Shown here: piece by piece, positions 1-7,196 of the stretch
Numbering within the stretch: position 1 is the stretch's first letter
Layout of the letters: the number at the start of each line of letters is the position of its first letter
Origin: a virus
Virus record (IMG/VR): IMGVR_UViG_3300009011_000001
Span: 184,575 to 248,574 of that record
Length of the DNA stretch: 64,000 nt
Direction: 5' to 3' (one strand)
Made by a program: the position numbers and the translations under genes
The notes under the pieces: model-generated
The model's input: the letters and a program-made list of their open reading frames with translations, nothing else
Told to the model about the DNA's origin: nothing
The model's database searches: none

Positions 1-364
1 ATTTGTCATCTTCGGGGATATCGACCATCGACATCGTCTGTCCTTTAAGGTGGTGGGTGCAGTCACCAAGGAAGATGAGGTTTCCATCCCGGATGAAGAA
101 ATGGCAGGTATAAGGCCGGGGTTCGATCTTCCCTCCTGTCATCAGAATGTCGCGTTCTTCATCGGTGATTCTTGCAGTTCCGTTGATTAACAGACTAGGC
201 GAAAACGTAGGTTCTTTGACGCACATGTTCCAGCCCCAAGAGGCCTGCTTGTTATCCGGATGTTCCAGATACACGTTGTGCATCAGTTTGCAGCCAGGGC
301 AATAGAACGACAATGTGTAGCTGTTTATTTGAAGCAAGATAGGCGACAGTTCTTTTATACTCAT
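1..364 (-). CDS. DUF6527-like small zinc-type protein (3' end cut by the window)
   Basis: This frame is open from an ATG at 364 to the window edge, so the C-terminus is missing (121 codons seen). Near the N-terminus it has CPGC followed by MHNVY. A later stretch reads PTFSPSLLING, and near the edge YTCHFFIRDGNLIFLGDCTH is followed by GQT. This order of a CxxC pair, a W-x-W stretch, PTFSPS and a Cys/His-rich FxRDGxxxFLxDCTHxLxGQT block is what I know from the phage and plasmid family DUF6527, sometimes mislabelled ammonia monooxygenase. The cysteines and histidines suggest a bound metal. No function is established, and I infer none. It starts only 29 bases from the divergent acetyltransferase gene. 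Confidence 0.7.
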   Translation of the reverse strand, partial: MSIKELSPILLQINSYTLSFYCPGCKLMHNVYLEHPDNKQASWGWNMCVKEPTFSPSLLINGTARITDEERDILMTGGKIEPRPYTCHFFIRDGNLIFLGDCTHHLKGQTMSMVDIPEDDK

Positions 365-393
365 GATTGCTATGTCCCAGAGAGGAGATCGTA

Positions 394-822
394 ATGGATA
401 ACAAGGCTGAAGCAAAAAGGCTGATTGAACTTGCACTAAAAGACCCACGGCTTGGACGACCAGCTCTGACGGCAGATATCAACCAACTGGAATGGATCTA
501 CCTCGAAGGCAAACCAGTCGGCTTCTTCACCCCTAAGCTTGAACCAGATGGACGATACAGAACCGGCACCATCTTTATTGAACCATCTCACCGTGGTAAA
601 GGATTAGCTACAGATGTAGTAAAGAAGTATTTTGACGACGGTGATAAACCGGGCCGTGCTTGGATTGAACCCAGTAATCTGGCTAGCCAAACTATCTTCA
701 AACGAGCAGGCTTTTATAAGTCTGGTCGCGTCACTAACTCGAAAGCAACATCACGAATGTTTGAAGAATGGGTGAACAAACCTATCCCTCCTCTTGTGAG
801 TCGACCAGTGTTAGGTTGGTGA
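394..822 (+). CDS. GNAT-family N-acetyltransferase
   Basis: A 142-residue protein with the GNAT acetyl-CoA binding signature: a beta strand IFIEPS leads into HRGKGLATDVVKKYF (R67-G-K-G-L-A, motif A), then WIEPSNLASQTIFKRAGF (motif B, residues 90-107). The family transfers acetyl groups from acetyl-CoA to amines of small molecules or proteins; the substrate cannot be read from sequence. I chose the ATG at 394 because AGAGGAG lies just upstream; an earlier in-frame ATG at 367 lacks such a site. It is followed by the structured RNA at 853-1068. Jumbo phages often carry GNATs, sometimes to modify host proteins, but that role here is inference. Confidence 0.8.
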   Translation: MDNKAEAKRLIELALKDPRLGRPALTADINQLEWIYLEGKPVGFFTPKLEPDGRYRTGTIFIEPSHRGKGLATDVVKKYFDDGDKPGRAWIEPSNLASQTIFKRAGFYKSGRVTNSKATSRMFEEWVNKPIPPLVSRPVLGW

Positions 823-852
823 TAAGTTACATTATATGTGTAGACAGATCAC

Positions 853-1068
853 GCCCATCCATCCTGCTCCTGGATGGGCTACTTGTGGTCAGGACATTCC
901 CCCTGACCGATGGTCATTGCCATTCCTGGTCGTGTGGCAGTGACTGCTAAGTATCACTTAGCCTACAGGGCAATCGTCGTGGGAGTGGATTGCTCTGTAG
1001 GGTGTGTGGTGTGTGGCGATGGTGGTGAGCGGAAAGCATAGGGCGGAGCGCAAGCTCCGCCTTTATGC
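853..1068 (+). ncRNA. Candidate structured RNA, copy A (five hairpins plus terminator)
   Basis: The 328-base gap after the acetyltransferase gene is almost entirely foldable. Consecutive hairpins are: 853-861 with 871-879 (9 bp); 887-893 with 902-908 (7 bp); 913-922 with 935-944 (10 bp, one wobble); 946-952 with 956-962 (7 bp); 963-975 with 988-1000 (13 bp, one wobble). A terminator-like hairpin at 1036-1068 closes the unit. The same order of elements recurs at 4528-4733 with conserved loop and linker sequence but different stem bases, which argues for selection on RNA structure. It lies 82 bases before the next gene, so it could be a separate small RNA or a 5' leader. I do not recognise the family. 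Confidence 0.55.
1036..1068 (+). terminator. Hairpin terminator
   Basis: GGCGGAGC at 1042-1049 pairs with GCTCCGCC at 1054-1061 around a GCAA loop; flanking GCATA and TATGC extend the stem. It closes structured RNA copy A. The 3' side reads CTTTATGCCG rather than a long T-run. Confidence 0.6.
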
Positions 1069-1130
1069 CGTTATAGTTCGATTTAAAAAACTCTCAGTAA
1101 TACATACTGGAACTGACTACACACCACCCT

Positions 1131-1144
1131 GTCCTTTGGAGGAC
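1131..1144 (+). promoter_or_regulatory. Shine-Dalgarno hairpin, copy 1
   Basis: GTCCTTTGGAGGAC forms a 5-bp stem (GTCCT with AGGAC) and a TTGG loop, with the Shine-Dalgarno GGAGG inside the hairpin. The ATG at 1151 follows six bases later. This is one of seven copies in the window, all directly upstream of a + strand start codon. Confidence 0.75.
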
Positions 1145-1150
1145 TTAGTA

Positions 1151-1489
1151 ATGCAAAAAGCAGATCTCTTGCTCGTCGTGGTTTATGTTGGCTTTATTCT
1201 CTATCGCCAGCATCGTCAGTTCAGCACCCTGCTGTCGCAATCGGTGGGCGGTTGGGCAGGACTCAAGTTCGCCGCTTCAATGCTTTCGGCGTTGTTCTAC
1301 ACGAGCATGGCTAACAACTCGCACTACAGGAACGGGTTCTTAGCATCGTTTATCACCACGCCGATTGTGCTCTACTCCATCGGGTTCCATTACACCCTTG
1401 GGGCTAACCTCTTTTTCGCTGCTGAGTCGACGGCGTTTTTCGTAGCCGGCTGGCATCTTGTCCGCAAACACCAGATGAACACTTTCTGA
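1151..1489 (+). CDS. Small multi-pass membrane protein
   Basis: A 112-residue hydrophobic protein with about three likely membrane segments: LLLVVVYVGFILY near the N-terminus, FAASMLSALFYTSMA in the middle, and a longer stretch from ITTPIVLYSIGF to FVAGWHLV. It ends in a basic tail. The start at 1151 is fixed by the hairpin-type ribosome binding site at 1131-1144; longer in-frame readings would run through the terminator at 1036-1068. It heads a tight run of four small genes, three with an N-terminal membrane segment. I recognise no family; an envelope-associated accessory role is only inferred from topology. Confidence 0.7.
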   Translation: MQKADLLLVVVYVGFILYRQHRQFSTLLSQSVGGWAGLKFAASMLSALFYTSMANNSHYRNGFLASFITTPIVLYSIGFHYTLGANLFFAAESTAFFVAGWHLVRKHQMNTF

Positions 1490-1499
1490 GGATTTCACT

Positions 1500-1862
1500 A
1501 TGTTAGTTTTCGTTCGTAATCCGTGGGTCCAAGGCATTGCCACCGCATCGGGCATTGCCGCAACGTTGGCTGTGGCTAGCTACTTCATTCTGAAGAGCGA
1601 GAAGAAAATTGCATCTGAGCCATCGCCGGTTTCTGAAGCAGACCGCAAGCAACGCGCTGAACTCGAGGGGAACATCAAACATCTCCTCCACCTCATGTCT
1701 AAGCAACGTGAGAAGCGTCCGATGTTCCTCACCAGTGAGCAGGCTCTCAGGGTCCGCTACCTGACCAACAAGATTTCGTATAGCTACGTCAACATACCGA
1801 TGCTGGAAGAAATCCAGATCGAAATCAAAAACATTTACGACAGTGCTGAAAAACGCACTTAA
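1500..1862 (+). CDS. Hypothetical protein with an N-terminal membrane anchor
   Basis: A 120-residue protein with one membrane segment near the N-terminus (GIATASGIAATLAVASYFIL, about residues 12-31), then a charged, mostly helical domain rich in Lys, Arg and Glu. GAGGA precedes the ATG at 1500. Its layout closely resembles the next gene (anchor plus helical domain), so the two may be diverged copies or partners. No known family recognised. Confidence 0.7.
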   Translation: MLVFVRNPWVQGIATASGIAATLAVASYFILKSEKKIASEPSPVSEADRKQRAELEGNIKHLLHLMSKQREKRPMFLTSEQALRVRYLTNKISYSYVNIPMLEEIQIEIKNIYDSAEKRT

Positions 1863-1872
1863 AGGAATTGCC

Positions 1873-2205
1873 ATGTCAGTAGAAGCTGCTATCCGCATTG
1901 CGTGTGGTACTGTCTGCGTTGCCGCAGGTCTGTACGGTACTTACAAGTTCTGCAAGTTCTTCAACAGCGTTTCACGCAAACTCCAGATTGTTCAACGGAT
2001 CCAGACCAACGTTGAACAGCTGCACGTCGGCGACGCTGCTCTTGAAGGAGACCAGCTTCGTCAATTCATGATGGAGTTGGAATCGGTAAAGGATGTCCTG
2101 GAGCAGATCCAATTGGACTTCAGTTCCATTACCGAGAACGATCTTCTCAATGCCCTGAACACGTCCACCAAAATGTTCGTAACCTACGGTATCGCTAAGG
2201 AGTGA
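1873..2205 (+). CDS. Hypothetical membrane-anchored helical protein
   Basis: A 110-residue protein. The N-terminal half-segment IRIACGTVCVAAGLYGTYKF can span a membrane; the rest is predicted helical with many Glu, Gln and Leu residues, compatible with a coiled coil. AAGGA stands just before the ATG at 1873. It sits 10 bases after the previous anchored protein and overlaps the translation signal of the next gene. Function unknown. Confidence 0.7.
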   Translation: MSVEAAIRIACGTVCVAAGLYGTYKFCKFFNSVSRKLQIVQRIQTNVEQLHVGDAALEGDQLRQFMMELESVKDVLEQIQLDFSSITENDLLNALNTSTKMFVTYGIAKE

Positions 2206-2207
2206 GC

Positions 2208-2609
2208 ATGAGCAGTGTTAATGCAAGCGATCTTGAACAGCTGGCTATCATCGAAGCATTGATTGATAGCCAGGCTTCCCGTAACCAACCCAGCGGTGGA
2301 AACATCACCGCTGCTCGCTTTACTTGGGCCGGCGTCTTCGTAAATCCCTCGAAGAAAGAGTACGCGTTCAAGATCTACACGAAACCTGAAGACGATCCAC
2401 GTCCTGGGTGGTTGTACACGATCAACGAACACCGTCTCTCTGACGGCAAGGTCTTATCGACCGAAGTATCTGTAGGTGGTCTGTTGCCCTTGGTTAAGGA
2501 CAACGAGGTCATCGACATGATAAAAGCATTCAACGTAGACAGAAAAGGGTCGGTGTTGGTATCCGACCTTTGGGATCTGGAAACCGGTAAACACTACCCG
2601 ATGGTTTAG
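2208..2609 (+). CDS. Hypothetical protein, possible distant single-domain relative of the structural paralogue family
   Basis: A 133-residue protein. I chose the ATG at 2208 over a GTG at 2202 because AAGGA is six bases upstream. The stretch ITAARFTWAGVFV resembles FTEASFTWAGLPVV in the paralogue encoded at 17275-17820, and the layout (IEALID at the start, then a beta-rich part) fits the first domain of that family. The match is short, so relationship is tentative. It is the last gene before a strong terminator. Confidence 0.6.
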   Translation: MSSVNASDLEQLAIIEALIDSQASRNQPSGGNITAARFTWAGVFVNPSKKEYAFKIYTKPEDDPRPGWLYTINEHRLSDGKVLSTEVSVGGLLPLVKDNEVIDMIKAFNVDRKGSVLVSDLWDLETGKHYPMV

Positions 2610-2624
2610 CAGCCATTGGTAACT

Positions 2625-2660
2625 GCTGTGGGGAAACCCACAGCGGCACTCCTTTTTATT
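2625..2660 (+). terminator. Intrinsic terminator
   Basis: GCTGTGGG at 2625-2632 pairs perfectly with CCCACAGC at 2637-2644 around a GAAA tetraloop, followed by CCTTTTTATTTT. It ends the operon of small genes starting at 1151. Confidence 0.8.
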
Positions 2661-2705
2661 TTCTACAAATACACCCTTTCTTATAAGTTCCTGGAGCGCA
2701 CTTAA

Positions 2706-3470
2706 ATGAAGTACCTTCACCCGGAAGATGCGGAAAGAATCGAGATCCTGAAAAACAAAAGCGATCGGGAGCTGGTTCCTGCAGAGTTGTTGATTAAACG
2801 TGTGATCAATTTCGACCACACTTACGAATACAGTGATGACATCAATGTCTATCACACCTGGTCTGCCAAAGAAAAAGAACTGCGCCAAGACCTGCTGGAA
2901 AGTGACTTGATCAATGCGGAGGTGAAAGCCCTCGCACTCAAGGCACTCAAGAATACAGTCAGTCACGAACCACTGCAGCAGTTGGTCGACCGGTATCCGA
3001 ACATCAAGTACGAGCACTACGGTCCAACTGGCTTCACCAAACTTCTCGAAGAAAAAGGTGATGAATACACCGAGCGCGCAATTGAGACGCTACGAGAACT
3101 TGGAAGTCTGATTGATGAATTACCTCCGGCATTATATCCGGGTTGGTTCATCATGACTCCGGCGACGCCGCACCAGAAGATCATGCGCGACTACGCAAGA
3201 AGTGACACCGGCCGCGATTCGTGGTACGGGTACGCATTACCGAAACCGCTCCACGATCGCATCTGGAACTTCTTCGACAAATGCATGTTCCAGAAAGAAG
3301 GTTGGAAAACCATTGTTGAAACCTACGAGTTGGCGAGAGCCAAATCTGCAGGCGTAAACTATGGTCTCCAGTACAACGTATCTGATGACGCACCGGCTAA
3401 ATACACCGGTACTCCAGCAGCTTGGTTGTACGTCCATGGGCCTGGTAAAGTCTACAGGTTCTACGTCTAA
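2706..3470 (+). CDS. Hypothetical protein, 254 aa
   Basis: A soluble, charged protein without a motif I recognise. The first two thirds are helical and rich in Glu and Lys; the C-terminal third is aromatic, with several Tyr and Trp residues (for example WYGYALPK and AAWLYVHGPGKVYRFYV). The ATG at 2706 follows a CTGGAG ribosome binding site. It lies alone between two terminators (2625-2660 and 3477-3518), so it is probably transcribed from its own promoter. No membrane segment. Confidence 0.65.
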   Translation: MKYLHPEDAERIEILKNKSDRELVPAELLIKRVINFDHTYEYSDDINVYHTWSAKEKELRQDLLESDLINAEVKALALKALKNTVSHEPLQQLVDRYPNIKYEHYGPTGFTKLLEEKGDEYTERAIETLRELGSLIDELPPALYPGWFIMTPATPHQKIMRDYARSDTGRDSWYGYALPKPLHDRIWNFFDKCMFQKEGWKTIVETYELARAKSAGVNYGLQYNVSDDAPAKYTGTPAAWLYVHGPGKVYRFYV

Positions 3471-3476
3471 GCACAG

Positions 3477-3518
3477 GCCCACGGTTCGCCGTGGGTTTGC
3501 TTACCTTCTTTTTTTTTG
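3477..3518 (+). terminator. Intrinsic terminator
   Basis: GCCCACGG at 3477-3484 pairs with CCGTGGGT at 3489-3496 (one wobble) around a TTCG tetraloop; a run of nine T residues follows at 3509-3517. It ends the single-gene unit 2706-3470. Confidence 0.8.
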
Positions 3519-3784
3519 TTTGTAGTGGCAAAATAATACTACTATGTAACACGAGCTCTTTCACAAAACTTAAAGCGAGTCATTATAGTAAGTCGTTTAC
3601 GGACGACAGCTCCCTGCTGACAAGCAAACTTACAGACGGAAGTCTGACCTGGGGTTTTGTTCATCGAACATTGCCTGCCTTGTAGATGGCGCGATAGGCG
3701 AAGTAAAGCGCTCAAAGGACTCTTTGTTTTTTATCGGCTTTGAAAACGATGAGCGACATCTATTCGGCTTAACAAAAGAAATGA
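3519..3784 (+). other. Non-coding interval with weak hairpins, no gene seen
   Basis: About 265 bases with no credible reading frame. Visible elements are CAGAC (3633-3637) with GTCTG (3642-3646) around a GGAA loop, and CAAAG (3713-3717) with CTTTG (3722-3726) followed by TTTTTTAT, which could be a weak terminator. CGATA at 3692 could pair with TATCG at 3732. The interval is bounded by two strong terminators, so a small untranslated transcript is possible. It does not share sequence with the two-copy structured RNA. Confidence 0.35.
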
Positions 3785-3816
3785 CATAGAGGCAGGGCGC
3801 ACGCCCTGCCTCTATG
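3785..3816 (+). terminator. Long CATA...TATG hairpin
   Basis: A perfect inverted repeat of 15 bases (3785-3799 with 3802-3816) with the outer CATAG/CTATG pair shared by many hairpins in this window. It precedes the gene at 3860. Confidence 0.65.
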
Positions 3817-3859
3817 CTGTGTGTATGCATGCACTCCAAATCAAAACAGGTAATAAGAA

Positions 3860-4489
3860 ATGAAACTTTGGGACTGGCTAACAGGCAGAAACACAGCGGC
3901 AGTAATTCCGGCAAGTTCTAAGGTGGAAGAAGTTCCAACCGAGAACTATGTACCTAACCCCATCCGTCTGGTCGTGGTGAGTCTTCCTCCAGACATGTCG
4001 CCTGATCTTGCCAATGCTTTTACGGCAATGGCGGAACAGAGCGTCAGTAAAATCGGCGGCTTCGGCGGCGTATCGTGGGCTGATCCAAAAGGCGTTAAGA
4101 AGGGCGACGTACCGCTCAAGTACAAACGCACTCACCAGCCTTACATCGTCATCCGTGAGATCAAAGGGAAGGTCTACGAGACCACCTTGAACGTCGTGAT
4201 CGATCAGTTCCTGAACAACCGTACTCTGAACGACATTGGCCAATCTGGTATCAATGTGTTTGCCTATGAGTACGATGAAAGCAGTAACGACATCATCGAC
4301 GCGTGGTGGCTGCCATCTGTCTTCTACGGTCGTTCCGAAGTGGACGGTCGTCAGGATGCTCGGTTGATCTACCTCGATATCTTCGGTGAGGTTCGTGAAG
4401 GCGAGGAGTACAAACGCATTGCCCAAGAGGTCCATGCACACCGGCTTATCAAGTCGGATCTTGCCTTGGCCCTTACCGCTACTTTGTAA
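3860..4489 (+). CDS. Hypothetical protein, 209 aa, paralogue of the gene at 5437
   Basis: A soluble protein of unknown function. Its central stretch INVFAYEYDESSNDIIDAWW aligns with FDLLAYELSEDQTTVIDAWK in the protein at 5437-6123, followed in both by an aromatic loop, so the two look like diverged copies. The N-terminus carries WDWLTGR and a linker rich in Pro, Val and Glu before the folded part. ATG at 3860 follows GGTAATAAGAA; the ribosome binding site is weak. It is followed by structured RNA copy B. Confidence 0.65.
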   Translation: MKLWDWLTGRNTAAVIPASSKVEEVPTENYVPNPIRLVVVSLPPDMSPDLANAFTAMAEQSVSKIGGFGGVSWADPKGVKKGDVPLKYKRTHQPYIVIREIKGKVYETTLNVVIDQFLNNRTLNDIGQSGINVFAYEYDESSNDIIDAWWLPSVFYGRSEVDGRQDARLIYLDIFGEVREGEEYKRIAQEVHAHRLIKSDLALALTATL

Positions 4490-4527
4490 CATCTTACTTC
4501 TCGTACCTATAATTTGAAAAGAAACTT

Positions 4528-4733
4528 CTCTCCAGGGCAAATGAAGAGAGTCTTCGACCACCTGATCCTGGAAGGTCGAATCGGGCGATGGGTGTGGTCA
4601 ATGCTCGGCGGTGCATTGACTTCACAAAGGACAGTTAGGCGTGTAGAGCTTAGCCGTCAGCCACCTACGGGCATAGGTGGTTGGTGGATGGGCGTTGCAC
4701 TCCTGGGGCGGTACTGGCGCCCGACGGGGCGCC
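4528..4733 (+). ncRNA. Candidate structured RNA, copy B
   Basis: The 313-base gap between genes folds like 853-1068. Hairpins: 4528-4532 with 4546-4550; 4553-4559 with 4574-4580 (TTCGACC/GGTCGAA); 4597-4604 with 4613-4620 (8 bp); 4634-4640 with 4648-4654 (7 bp, two wobbles); 4659-4667 with 4674-4682 (9 bp, one wobble); terminator-like 4716-4733. Against copy A, the segment CCTGATCCTGGA (4561-4572) matches CCTGCTCCTGGA (863-874) at 11 of 12 bases, CTTAGCC recurs at the same relative place, and stems are kept by compensating changes. Copy A has one extra hairpin (887-908). A short frame through this region cannot be coding given the structure. Confidence 0.55.
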
Positions 4734-4740
4734 TTTTATG
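4716..4740 (+). terminator. Hairpin terminator
   Basis: GGCGCCC at 4716-4722 pairs with GGGCGCC at 4727-4733, followed by TTTTATGCCGC. It closes structured RNA copy B, as the hairpin at 1036-1068 closes copy A. Confidence 0.65.
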
Positions 4741-4802
4741 CCGCAATAGTATGAAGATCCCATGTTGAGATCTTTGTTCTACCAATCGCCGAGGATATAT
4801 CC

Positions 4803-5327
4803 ATGAAGGTCAATATCACGCTGACGCCACTGGCTAACGTATTGGCGGCTATCAACGCTGCTAACACCGCAACCAGCACCAACATCACCGAGTCGCAAGT
4901 TACTGCGGCTGCTCCAACCACCGCTGCCGGTACCGGCGGTCGTAACACCAGCGTTGTTCTGACCGGTATCGATGGTCAGGGCATCGAAGGTTCCCGTACC
5001 TTCTCGTACACCCGTCAATCTCTGGCTTCTGGTGCCGTGGCCTCCACCGCTCCTGCCAGCGTTCTGGTCGCTGAAGGCGACAATCAGGCTGCTTCGGTAA
5101 CCAAGGTTGCCACCGCTCTGGGCCTGTTGGCTTCGGAATTTGACGCCAGTGCCTACACCGCACCGGTCGACCAAACCACTCCTGGTACCGTGACCATCAC
5201 CGCAAAAACCAGCAGCTTGCTGTACGTCGGCAGCCGCGTTGTTCCTCTGAACTTCGCTGACGAAGACGTAGCCTTCGCTACCGTGGCTCCGGTGACTGAC
5301 GCCGACGGCTTCGACCCTGAAGCCTAA
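4803..5327 (+). CDS. Structural paralogue family protein, two-domain form
   Basis: A 174-residue beta-rich, Ala/Thr/Val-rich protein. It shows the family pattern: a short helix LANVLAAINAAN, then RNTSVVLTGIDGQGIEGSRT and YTRQSL (domain 1), then a second domain ending in TVTITAKTSSLLYVGSRVVP. Its end FATVAPVTDADGFDPEA is nearly identical to the end of the protein at 6648-7193 on the other strand, so these two are close paralogues. The sequence is rich in GCT/ACC/GTT codons, suggesting high expression. I infer a virion surface or tail component; the family resembles what I recall as DUF7941 in jumbo phages, unverified. Confidence 0.65.
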   Translation: MKVNITLTPLANVLAAINAANTATSTNITESQVTAAAPTTAAGTGGRNTSVVLTGIDGQGIEGSRTFSYTRQSLASGAVASTAPASVLVAEGDNQAASVTKVATALGLLASEFDASAYTAPVDQTTPGTVTITAKTSSLLYVGSRVVPLNFADEDVAFATVAPVTDADGFDPEA

Positions 5328-5335
5328 GTAACAAA

Positions 5336-5365
5336 CATAGGGCGGGGCTTCGGCCTCGCTTTATG
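5336..5365 (+). terminator. Hairpin terminator
   Basis: GCGGGGC (5342-5348) pairs with GCCTCGC (5353-5359, one wobble) around a TTCG tetraloop, with outer CATA/TATG at 5336-5339 and 5362-5365. It follows the structural gene at 4803-5327. Confidence 0.6.
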
Positions 5366-5436
5366 CCGCAAGGTAACTAACTACAGAAAGCGGGTATCAG
5401 ATAGTAACCACAAACCCAAAAGCCCCTGGAGTAGTT

Positions 5437-6123
5437 ATGTCTATCAATCAAGAAAAAGCTCGCCCTTACGTTCCTGGTGTTATCGTTGTAAAGATCGTCA
5501 AGGTGCCGGAAATCCTGACAAAAAACGAAGTGCTACACAAAGCTTTCGTCAACCTTTTCGAAAACCAGTCCAGAAACATCGGTAGTTTCAATACTGCTAG
5601 TTATCTGCAACCAGTCGAATTGATGGCGGCGCTGCCAAAGCTCGTTACTGAAGATGGTCAGGAGACCGGGCTGGATATCGAAATCCCCGAATTGAAAAAC
5701 AAAGCGACCAGTCGCTTGCTCAGGGCAATCACCAAACTTTGCTTCGTTGGCCGCACGCCAACCGAAGTGAAACAGGATGGTTTCGATCTCCTCGCATACG
5801 AACTGTCAGAAGATCAAACCACCGTTATCGACGCCTGGAAGTTCACAGGGTTTACCTTCCCGAACGCGCTGCCCCACAGCAGCGATTACGACTCCAACAT
5901 GGCTTTCAACCCTGATGCTCCGGCAAGCATCAAGGTGCCGGTGATTGACAAGGATCTCGATTACAGCACCCTCAACCTGATCGGCAACATGCACAACAAC
6001 GACAATGTCCTGTTCGAAGCCATGAAGCAATTCGTGTTCGAACTCAAAAAGTACGGTAAAGACACCTCTGTCGTCGAAAACGACTTGGCGAACCTTCAGG
6101 GCGCTGGCAAGAAAGATGCGTGA
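5437..6123 (+). CDS. Hypothetical protein, 228 aa, paralogue of the gene at 3860
   Basis: A soluble protein of unknown function. Residues around FDLLAYELSEDQTTVIDAWK correspond to the same block in the 3860 gene. The C-terminus is helical and charged. The ATG at 5437 follows CCCCTGGAG. The stop overlaps the start of the next gene (ATGCGTGA), so the two are translationally coupled. Confidence 0.65.
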   Translation: MSINQEKARPYVPGVIVVKIVKVPEILTKNEVLHKAFVNLFENQSRNIGSFNTASYLQPVELMAALPKLVTEDGQETGLDIEIPELKNKATSRLLRAITKLCFVGRTPTEVKQDGFDLLAYELSEDQTTVIDAWKFTGFTFPNALPHSSDYDSNMAFNPDAPASIKVPVIDKDLDYSTLNLIGNMHNNDNVLFEAMKQFVFELKKYGKDTSVVENDLANLQGAGKKDA

Positions 6124-6607
6124 GTATCGCGTCAATCTCGTCGGCCTGAACGTCAGCAAGCTTGGCACGCCAATGCAGCCAGACGAACGCTGGGCCTCAG
6201 CAGCAAAAGCAGCGATCGAGTTAGGTAGCGCGATCATCGATCCTGCTGACTACAGCTACATGACGGTTGAAGAAATCGTTGAGTGTTTGATTGACTTCGA
6301 TTGGCAAAGAAAAGTCGGTATTGCGTATAAAGACAATATCGAAACCGCTCAGAAGTTGTTCGAACTCCTGAAGAAAGTAGATGGTGACGTAGAGCTCACC
6401 GTCCTCTTTACACCGACCGAAGGCATTTCCGAAGCCCACATCGCTGGCGTACTTAACGTCTGCCGTATTGATAGCTTCTCGGTTGAAAAACTGCTGGGTG
6501 AAGAAACAGGTATTCTGTACCTCAGTTTTGATTACGCCTCAGCAGGTGCGGCTGCGCAGTTGTTTGCAGCAGAAGTTGAAGAAGTTCTCAACACAGTCGT
6601 GCAATAA
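6116..6607 (+). CDS. Hypothetical protein, 163 aa
   Basis: A soluble, acidic protein with alternating helix and strand character and no motif I recognise. It starts inside the end of the previous gene (8-base overlap), which suggests the two products act together. It is the last gene of the + block; a long two-sided hairpin follows immediately. Confidence 0.65.
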   Translation: MREYRVNLVGLNVSKLGTPMQPDERWASAAKAAIELGSAIIDPADYSYMTVEEIVECLIDFDWQRKVGIAYKDNIETAQKLFELLKKVDGDVELTVLFTPTEGISEAHIAGVLNVCRIDSFSVEKLLGEETGILYLSFDYASAGAAAQLFAAEVEEVLNTVVQ

Positions 6608-6608
6608 G

Positions 6609-6647
6609 CAGCATACACCCCGGCCATTGCGGCCGGGGTGTATGCTG
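6609..6647. terminator. Bidirectional terminator hairpin
   Basis: A perfect 17-bp inverted repeat, 6609-6625 with 6631-6647, loop ATTGC. It fills the gap between convergent genes ending at 6607 and 6648. The outer part is CAGCATA/TATGCTG. Confidence 0.8.
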
Positions 6648-7193
6648 TCATGCTGGATCGAAACCAAGAGCATCGGTAACCGGAGCCACCGTTGCAAATG
6701 GAATTGGGGCATTGATGATGACCTGAGTCCCGTTCACGTAATAGAACGAGGTAGGTTTGATCTTCAATGTAATCTGCCCACCCGGCGCAGCTATGGTACT
6801 GTTGATGACATCTCGTTGCTCAAGAGCCAAACCGAACTTCGTGTTGATCGCCGACAAGGCTGAGAACACATCCGCATAATTCCCCGAAAGAGTCATGTCC
6901 TTCCCTTGGAACGGAACGGCAATATCTACTCGGTTATAGCGGAAGGTATACGTTCCCTTATAGCCCTTGCCGGCAACCGCGGTCATGAGCACAGTAGTGT
7001 TGAACAGCGTATCGCCAGAACTAACGGTGAGACCGCTGAACGTCACTTGGTTGGCCTGAATCGAAGTCCCTTGCTCTTTGTTAACTGCAGCAAGAATACC
7101 GACTGACCCAGCAACCGAGAACGGCGGCAGGTTGCTCAGGCCGTACATGGCCCACACATCCGCAGAACGGATTACAAACTTTGGGTTCGCCAT
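6648..7193 (-). CDS. Structural paralogue family protein, two-domain form
   Basis: A 181-residue protein. Family landmarks: VGILAAVNKEQG, IQANQVTFSGLTV, NTTVLMTAVAGKGYKGTYTF, YNRVDI for domain 1; INTKFGLALEQRDVI, ITLKIKPTSFYYVNGTQVII for domain 2. The end PFATVAPVTDALGFDPA matches the protein at 4803-5327. Its N-terminal VWAMYGLSNLP resembles HAMYGLDLP of the neighbouring lectin-like protein, suggesting a shared targeting or docking segment. It is the last gene of a 12-kb - strand block and is probably a virion component. Confidence 0.65.
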   Translation of the reverse strand: MANPKFVIRSADVWAMYGLSNLPPFSVAGSVGILAAVNKEQGTSIQANQVTFSGLTVSSGDTLFNTTVLMTAVAGKGYKGTYTFRYNRVDIAVPFQGKDMTLSGNYADVFSALSAINTKFGLALEQRDVINSTIAAPGGQITLKIKPTSFYYVNGTQVIINAPIPFATVAPVTDALGFDPA

Positions 7194-7196
7194 GAC

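Noticed and set aside
1-364. Ammonia monooxygenase label for the DUF6527-like gene
   Set aside because: That name is a historical misannotation in databases; no oxygenase features are seen.
853-1000. tRNA or tRNA-like cluster in the structured gaps
   Set aside because: No cloverleaf with a TTCNANNC arm and no CCA end could be found; the stems are consecutive simple hairpins.
768-1150. Short + frames across the gap after the acetyltransferase gene
   Set aside because: They run through five hairpins and a terminator; the downstream ATG at 1151 has a strong hairpin-type ribosome binding site.
4514-4768. An 84-codon + frame in the gap before 4803
   Set aside because: It covers structured RNA copy B and its terminator and has no ribosome binding site; the RNA explanation fits better.
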